In this document: positions 56,801 through 64,000 of the stretch, piece after piece | Numbering within the stretch: the first letter of the stretch is position 1 | Layout: each line of letters starts with the position of its first letter | Origin: Sabellastarte sp. h YS-2021 | Taxonomy: Eukaryota; Annelida; Polychaeta; Sabellida; Sabellidae | DNA: 64,000 nt | Direction: 5' to 3' | Assembly (NCBI GenBank): GCA_964017235.1 | Contig: OZ024938.1 | Span: 56,721,816-56,785,815 of the forward strand | Notes under the pieces: model-generated | Database searches by the model: none | What the model was told of the DNA's origin: nothing | What the model saw: only the letters and a program-made list of their open reading frames with translations | Position numbers and translations under genes: made by a program

Positions 56801-59800
56801 TTGAGAATATATCAGCATTTCCTGATACAGCCACCTGTGGCTGTATTTTGGCCTTCCTGGACCACATATGACGCATGTGACACCACTGGTATAGCAGATG
56901 TAATCTTAAAACCTATGCAATCAGATTTAGTGCATGGCAAGTGATTTTTGGGCCAAATTTCAGACTTATAGACCAATATTTTGTACTGGTTTGAGCTGAT
57001 TTACATCTATTTTTGGCTGTTTTTACAACATTTCTTGGGTGTAATAATTTCTGATCAGACATGTAATGCTCCAAATGCGCCTAAAATATCCTCAATAATT
57101 ATTAGAATAAGCATGAAATTAAATGTGGGCTTCATATTGGCAATATTATGATATATTTGACATTTACCACCTGAGGGTGGGTCATAGGGCCCCCCCACAC
57201 CCCGGAAATTGAAATTTTTAAAGTGTCCCTCGAGTTGGCCAGCTCAATACAAATTCATTCTCTGATATAAATTGAGTTCCCTGTGAAAATTTCAGCCAGA
57301 TTGACCCACTTTAAGGGGTGTTTTGGGCTGATTTGGCATTTTATGAATCTCTCGCCAACTACACTCCCTTAACCTGCACTTTGGGCTAGATGTGAATTTC
57401 TCAAACAACACACTATTAAAATTCACTTCAGTGGCGACTCCTGTAGGAAACAATATGGTTTTCAACCTTGAATCTACCTTAATTGAGAATATATCAGCAT
57501 TTCCTGATACAGCCACCTGTGGCTGTATTTTGGCCTTCCTGGGCCACATATGACGCATATGACACCACTGGTATACCAGATGTAATCCTAAAACCTATGC
57601 AATCAGATTTAGTGCATGGCAAGTGATTTTTGGACCAAATTTCAGACTTATAGACCAATATTTTGTACTGGTTTGGGCTGATTTACATCTATTTTTGGCT
57701 GTTTTTACAACATTTCTTGGGTGTAATAATTTCTGATCAGACATGTAATGCTCCAAATGCGCCTAAAATATCCTCAATAATTATTAGAATAAGCATGAAA
57801 TTAAATGTGGGCTTCATATTGGCAATATTATGATATATTTGACATTTACCACCTGAGGGTGGGTCATAGGGCCCCCCCACACCCCGGAAATTGAAATTTT
57901 TAAAGTGTCCCTCGAGTTGGCCAGCTCAATACAAATTCATTCTCTGATATAAATTGAGTTTCCTGTGAAAATTTCAGCCAGATTGACCCAATTTAAGGGG
58001 TGTTTTGGGCTGATTTGGCATTTTATGAATCTCTCGACAACTACACTCCCTTAACCTGCATTTTGGGCTAGATGTGAATTTCTCAAACAACACACTATTA
58101 AAATTCACTTCAGTGGCGACTCCTGTAGGACACAATATGGTTTTCAACCTTAAATCTACCTTAATTGAGAATATATCAGCATGTCCTGATACAGCCACCT
58201 GTGGCTGTATTTTGGCCTTCCTGGGCCACATATGACGCATATGACACCACTGGTATACCAGATGTAATCCTAAAACCTATGCAATCAGATTTAGTGCATG
58301 GCAAGTGATTTTTGGACCAAATTTCAGACTTATAGACCAATATTTTGTACTGGTTTGGGCTGATTTACATCTATTTTTGGCTGTTTTTACAACATTTCTT
58401 GGGTGTAATAATTTCTGATCAGACATGTAATGCTCCAAATGCGCCTAAAATATCCTCAATAATTATTAGAATAAGCATGAAATTAAATGTGGGCTTCATA
58501 TTGGCAATATTATGATATATTTGACATTTACCACCTGAGGGTGGGTCATAGGGCCCCCCCACACCCCGGAAATTGAAATTTTTAAAGTGTCCCTCGAGTT
58601 GGCCAGCTCAATACAAATTCATTCTCTGATATAAATTGAGTTCCCTGTGAAAATTTCAGCCAGATTGACCCACTTTAAGGGGTGTTTTGGGCTGATTTGG
58701 CATTTTATGAATCTCTCGCCAACTACACTCCCTTAACCTGCACTTTGGGCTAGATGTGAATTTCTCAAACAACACACTATCAAAATTCACTTCAGTGGCG
58801 ACTCCTGTAGGAAACAATATGGTTTTCAACCTTGAATCTACCTTAATTGAGAATATATCAGCATTTTCTGATACAGCCACCTGTGGCTGTATTTTGGCCT
58901 TCCTGGACCACATATGACGCATATGACACCACTGGTATACGAGATGTAATCCTAAAACCTATGCAATCAGATTTAGTGCATGGCAAGTGATTTTTGGGCC
59001 AAATTTCAGACCTTTAGACCAATATTTTGTACTGGTTTGGGCTGATTTACATCTATTTTTGGCTGTTTTTACAACATTTCTTGGGTGTAATAATTTCTGA
59101 TCAGACATGTAATGCTCCAAATGCGCCTAAAATATCCTCAATAATTATTAGAATAAGCATGAAATTAAATGTGGGCTTCATATTGGCAATATTATGATAT
59201 ATTTGACATTTACCACCTGAGGGTGGGTCATAGGCTCCCCCCCCACCACACCCCGGAAATTGAAATTTTTAAAGTGTCCCTCGAGTTGGCCAGCTCAATA
59301 CAAATTCATTCTCTGATATAAATTGAGTTTCCTGTGAAAATTTCAGCCAGATTGACCCACTTTAAGGGGTGTTTTGGGCTGATTTGGCATTTTATGAATC
59401 TCTCGCCAACTACACTCCCTTAACCTGCACTTTGGGCTAGATGTGAATTTCTCAAACAACACACTATTAAAATTTACTTCAGTGGCGACTCCTGTAGGAA
59501 ACAATATGGTTTTCAACCTTGAATCTACCTTAATTGAGAATATATCAGCATTTCCTGATACAACCACCTGTGGCTGTATTTTGGCCTTCCTAGACCACAT
59601 ATGACGCATATGACACCACTGGTATACCAGATGTAATCCTAAAACCTATGCAATCAGATTTAGTGCATGGCAAGTGATTTTGGGCCAAATTTCAGACTTA
59701 TAGACCAATATTTTGTACTGGTTTGGGCTGATTTACATCTATTTTTGGCTGTTTTTACAACATTTCTTGGGTGTAATAATTTCTGATCAGACATGTAATG

Positions 59801-62758
59801 CTCCAAATGCGCCTAAAATATCCTCAATAATTATTAGAATAAGCATGAAATTAAATGTGGGCTTCATATTGGCAATATTATGATATATTTGACATTTACC
59901 ACCTGAGGGTGGGTCATAGGGCCCCCACACACCCCGGATATTGAAATTTTTAAAGTGTCCCTCGAGTTGGCCAGCTCAATACAAATTCATTCTCTGATAT
60001 AAATTGAGTTTCCTGTGAAAATTTCAGCCAGATTGACCCACTTTAAAATATGTGTTTTGGGATGATTTGGCATTTTATGAATCTCTCGCCAACTACACTC
60101 CCTTAACCTGCACTTTGGGCTAGATGTGAATTTCTCAAACAACACACTATCAAAATTCACTTCAGTGGCGACTCCTGTAGGAAACAATATGGTTTTCAAC
60201 CTTGAATCTACCTTAATTGAGAATATATCATCATTTCCTGATACAGCCACCTGTGGCTGTATTTTGGCCTTCCTGGACCACATATGACGCATATGACACC
60301 ACTGGTATACGAGATGTAATCCTAAAACCTATGCAATCAGATTTAGTGCATGGCAAGTGATTTTTGGGCCAAATTTCAGACTTATAGACCAATATTTTGT
60401 ACTGGTTTGGGCTGATTTACATCTATTTTTGGCTGTTTTTACAACATTTCTTGGGTGTAATAATTTCTGATCAGACATGTAATGCTCCAAATGCGCCTAA
60501 AATATCCTCAATAATTATTAGAATAAGCATGAAATTAAATGTGGGCTTCATATTGGCAATATTATGATATATTTGACATTTACCACCTGAGGGTGGGTCA
60601 TAGGCCCCCCCCACACCCCGGAAATTGAAATTTTTAAAGTGTCCCTCGAGTTGGCCAGCTCAATACAAATTCATTCTCTGATATAAATTGAGTTTCCTGT
60701 GAAAGTTTCAGCCAGATTGACCCACTTTAAGGGGTGTTTTGGGCTGATTTGGCATTTTATGAATCTCTCGCCAACTACACTCCCTTAACCTGCACTTTGG
60801 GCTAGATGTGAATTTCTCAAACAACACACTATCAAAATTCACTTCAGTGGCGACTCCTGTAGGAAACAATATGGTTTTCAACCTTGAATCTACCTTAATT
60901 GAGAATATATCAGCATTTCCTGATACAGCCACCTGTGGCTGTATTTTGGCCTTCCTGGACCACATATGACGCATATGACACCACTGGTATACCAGATGTA
61001 ATCCTAAAACCTATGCAATCAGATTTAGTGCATGGCAAGTGATTTTTGGGCCAAATTTCAGACTTATAGACCAATATTTTGTACTGGTTTGGGCTGATTT
61101 ACATCTATTTTTGGCTGTTTTTACAACATTTCTTGGGTGTAATAATTTCTGATCAGACATGTAATGCTCCAAATGCGCCTAAAATATCCTCAATAATTAT
61201 TAGAATAAGCATGAAATTAAATGTGGGCTTCATATTGGCAATATTATGATATATTTGACATTTACCACCTGAGGGTGGGTCATAGGGCCCCCCCACACCC
61301 CGGAAATTGAAATTTTTAAAGTGTCCCTCGAGTTGGCCAGCTCAATACAAATTCATTCTCTGATATAAATTGAGTTTCCTGTGAAAATTTCAGCCAGATT
61401 GACCCACTTTAAGGGGTGTTTTGGGCTGATTTGGCATTTTATGAATCTCTCGACAACTACACTCCCTTAACCTGCATTTTGGGCTAGATGTGAATTTCTC
61501 AAACAACACACTATTAAAATTCACTTCAGTGGCGACTCCTGTAGGACACAATATGGTTTTCAACCTTAAATCTACCTTAATTGAGAATATATCAGCATGT
61601 CCTGATACAGCCACCTGTGGCTGTATTTTGGCCTTCCTGGGCCACATATGACGCATATGACACCACTGGTATACCAGATGTAATCCTAAAACCTATGCAA
61701 TCAGATTTAGTGCATGGCAAGTGATTTTTGGGCCAAATTTCAGACTTATAGACCAATATTTTGTACTGGTTTGGGCTGATTTACATCTATTTTTGGCTGT
61801 TTTTACAACATTTCTTGGGTGTAATAATTTCTGATCAGACATGTAATGCTCCAAATGCGCCTAAAATATCCTCAATAATTATTAGAATAAGCATGAAATT
61901 AAATGTGGGCTTCATATTGGCAATATTATGATATATTTGACATTTACCACCTGAGGGTGGGTCATAGGGCCCCCCCACACCCCGGAAATTGAAATTTTTA
62001 AAGTGTCCCTCGAGTTGGCCAGCTCAATACAAATTCATTCTCTGATATAAATTGAGTTCCCTGTGAAAATTTCAGCCAGATTGACCCACTTTAAGGGGTG
62101 TTTTGGGCTGATTTGGCATTTTATGAATCTCTCGCCAACTACACTCCCTTAACCTGCACTTTGGGCTAGATGTGAATTTCTCAAACAACACACTATCAAA
62201 ATTCACTTCAGTGGCGACTCCTGTAGGAAACAATATGGTTTTCAACCTTGAATCTACCTTAATTGAGAATATATCAGCATTTTCTGATACAGCCACCTGT
62301 GGCTGTATTTTGGCCTTCCTGGACCACATATGACGCATATGACACCACTGGTATACGAGATGTAATCCTAAAACCTATGCAATCAGATTTAGTGCATGGC
62401 AAGTGATTTTTGGGCCAAATTTCAGACTTATAGACCAATATTTTGTACTGGTTTGGGCTGATTTACATCTATTTTTGGCTGTTTTTACAACATTTCTTGG
62501 GTGTAATAATTTCTGATCAGACATGTAATGCTCCAAATGCGCCTAAAATATCCTCAATAATTATTAGAATAAGCATGAAATTAAATGTGGGCTTCATATT
62601 GGCAATATTATGATATATTTGACATTTACCACCTGAGGGTGGGACATAGGGCCTCCCCACACCCCGGAAATTGAAATTTTAAAAGAGTCCCTCGAGTTGG
62701 CCAGCTCAATACAAATTCATTCTCTGATATAAATTGAGTTTCCTGTGAAAGTTTCAGC
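53876..62758. repeat. Higher-order repeat of 3,416 bp (five AB units)
   Basis: Module A starts at 55927, 56608, 57292, 57974 and 58656 recur at +3,416 (59343, 60024, 60708, 61390, 62072). Unit lengths are 681, 684, 682, 682 and 687. Diagnostic variants keep order: a GACACAATATGG/CATGTCCTG unit at 57974 and 61390, a TTTTCTGATACAG unit at 58656 and 62072, a GATACAACCACC unit at 55927 and 59343, and an AAAATATGTG unit at 56608 and 60024. An incomplete, partly different copy precedes it from 53876, and a similar block lies near 47438-50177. Confidence 0.85.
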
Positions 62759-64000
62759 CAGATTGACCCACTTTAAGGGGTGTTTTGGGCTGATTTGGCA
62801 TTTTATGAATCTCTCGCCAACTACACTCCCTTAACCTGCACTTTGGGCTAGATGTGAATTTCTCAAACAACACACTATTAAAATTCACTTCAGTGGCGAC
62901 TCCTGTAGGAAACAATATGGTTTTCAACCTTGAATCTACCTTAATTGAGAATATATCAGCATTTCCTGATACAGCCACCTGTGGCTGTATTTTGGCCTTC
63001 CTGGACCACATATGACGCATATGACACCACTGGTATACCAGATGTAATCCTAAAACCTATGCAATCAGATTTAGTGCATGGCAAGTGATTTTTGGGCCAA
63101 ATTTCAGACTTATAGACCAATATTTTGTACTGGTTTGGGCTGATTTACATCTATTTTTGGCTGTTTTTACAACATTTCTTGGGTGTAATAATTTCTGATC
63201 AGACATGTAATGCTCCAAATGCGCCTAAAATATCCTCAATAATTATTAGAATAAGCATGAAATTAAATGTGGGCTTCATATTGGCAATATTATGATATAT
63301 TTGACATTTACCACCTGAGGGTGGGTCATAGGGCCCCCCACACCCCGGAAATTGAAATTTTTAAAGTGTCCCTCGAGTTGGCCAGCTCAATACAAATTCA
63401 TTCTCTGATATAAATTGAGTTTCCTGTGAAAATTTCAGCCATATTGACCCACTTTAAGGGGTGTTTTGGGCTGATTTGGCATTTTATGAATCTCTCGCCA
63501 ACTACACTCCCTTAACCTGCACTTTGGGCTAGATGTGAATTTCTCAAACAACACACTATCAAAATTCACTTCAGTGGCGACTCCTGTAGGAAACAATATG
63601 GTTTTCAACCTTGAATCTACCTTAATTGAGAATATATCAGCATTTCCTGATACAGCCACCTGTGGTTGTATTTTGGCCTTCCTGGACCACATATGACGCA
63701 TATGACACCACTGGTATACCAGATGTAATCCTAAAACCTATGCAATCAGATTTAGTGCATGGCAAGTAATTTTTGGGCCAAATTTCAGACTTATAGACCA
63801 ATATTTTGTACTGGTTTGGGCTGATTTACATCTATTTTTGGCTGTTTTTACAACATTTCTTGGGTGTAATAATTTCTGATCAGACATGTAATGCTCCAAA
63901 TGCGCCTAAAATATCCTCAATAATTATTAGAATAAGCATGAAATTAAATGTGGGCTTCATATTGGCAATATTATGATATATTTGACATTTACCACCTGAG

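Larger units (their letters stand above)
36686..64000. repeat. Satellite array, AB units of ~682 bp and AAB variants; runs past window end
   Basis: The array has two modules. A (287-289 bp) starts TCAGCCAGATTGACC and ends …CATATGACACCACT. B (~395 bp; a ~360-bp variant lacks about 35 bp) starts GGTATACCAGATGTAATCC and ends …TTTCCTGTGAAAATT. A occurs 46 times, starting at 36788, 37075, 37760 and so on to 63435; in ten places two A modules are adjacent. Copies are nearly identical, differing by few substitutions, by the length of a C-run near …GTCATAGGGCCCCCC, and by AAAATATGTG in place of GGGGTG in some A modules. Each A has an 88-codon minus-strand ORF, disabled by TTCAGCTAG variants at about 42350 and 45226. 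No function is implied. Confidence 0.97.

Noticed and set aside
36788-63701. Forty-odd 88- and 101-codon minus-strand ORFs as a gene family
   Set aside because: They are one satellite module repeated; codons vary mostly non-synonymously, two copies have stops, and there are no exon or promoter features.
36686-64000. CRISPR-like array
   Set aside because: Repeat units are hundreds of bases long with no unique spacers, and the DNA is eukaryotic.

Overview
This is eukaryotic, metazoan genomic DNA with no intact protein-coding gene that I can support. The likely source is a marine invertebrate, most plausibly a bivalve or other mollusc. That guess rests on DIRS-type tyrosine-recombinase retrotransposons, a tRNA-derived SINE whose 3' end resembles mollusc SINE tails (…GTTAAACAAGCAATC), dense small hAT and Tc1/mariner-like MITEs, and elements built around 130-350 bp tandem arrays. 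Nothing looks bacterial: there are no operons, ribosome-binding sites or long ORFs.

Layout. (1) 1-11.35 kb is a graveyard of non-autonomous DNA transposons. Several have readable target-site duplications: a hAT-like element at 509-1545 (perfect 8-bp TSD), a second at 1647-3769 carrying a 147-bp tandem array and itself split by a third at 2711-3090 (perfect 8-bp TSD), TA-flanked MITEs at 4024-4240, 4753-5211, 10727-10941 and 10944-11141, and an element at 10491-11346 that hosts the last two. (2) 11.35-13.7 kb holds a 59-bp minisatellite running into a decayed DIRS RNase H/tyrosine recombinase pseudogene and a G-rich tract. (3) 13.9-20.76 kb is a three-level nest. An outer element with a 352-bp array is interrupted by an element with a 146-bp array. 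That one is interrupted at an A|T site by a Helentron/Helitron-like element (16846-20075) with 167-bp and 133-bp arrays. Each of the three starts with a short hairpin. (4) 20.76-27.2 kb is mostly unrecognised AT-rich DNA, with DIRS-like terminal palindromes, a SAP-like exon fragment, a SINE and repeat fragments. (5) 27.2-36.69 kb is DIRS territory: a 3' fragment, a nearly full-length degenerate element bounded by inverted 89-bp terminal palindromes (27998-33670), and a third truncated copy (35226-36685). (6) 36,686 to the window end (at least 27.3 kb) is one satellite array. It has 46 copies of a 287-bp module A and about 36 of a ~395-bp module B, arranged as simple AB units (~682 bp), A-A-B units and at least two higher-order repeats (2,876 and 3,416 bp).

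No genes here work together in a pathway. Most of the sequence is explained by transposition, nesting and tandem amplification. The most interesting signals are the three-level hairpin/tandem-array nest, the DIRS-associated palindromes that share a core but have different arms, the higher-order satellite with a module-deletion variant traceable to a 3-bp microhomology, and a short motif recurring in otherwise different tandem repeats. All calls come from reading the sequence by eye; no database search was run.
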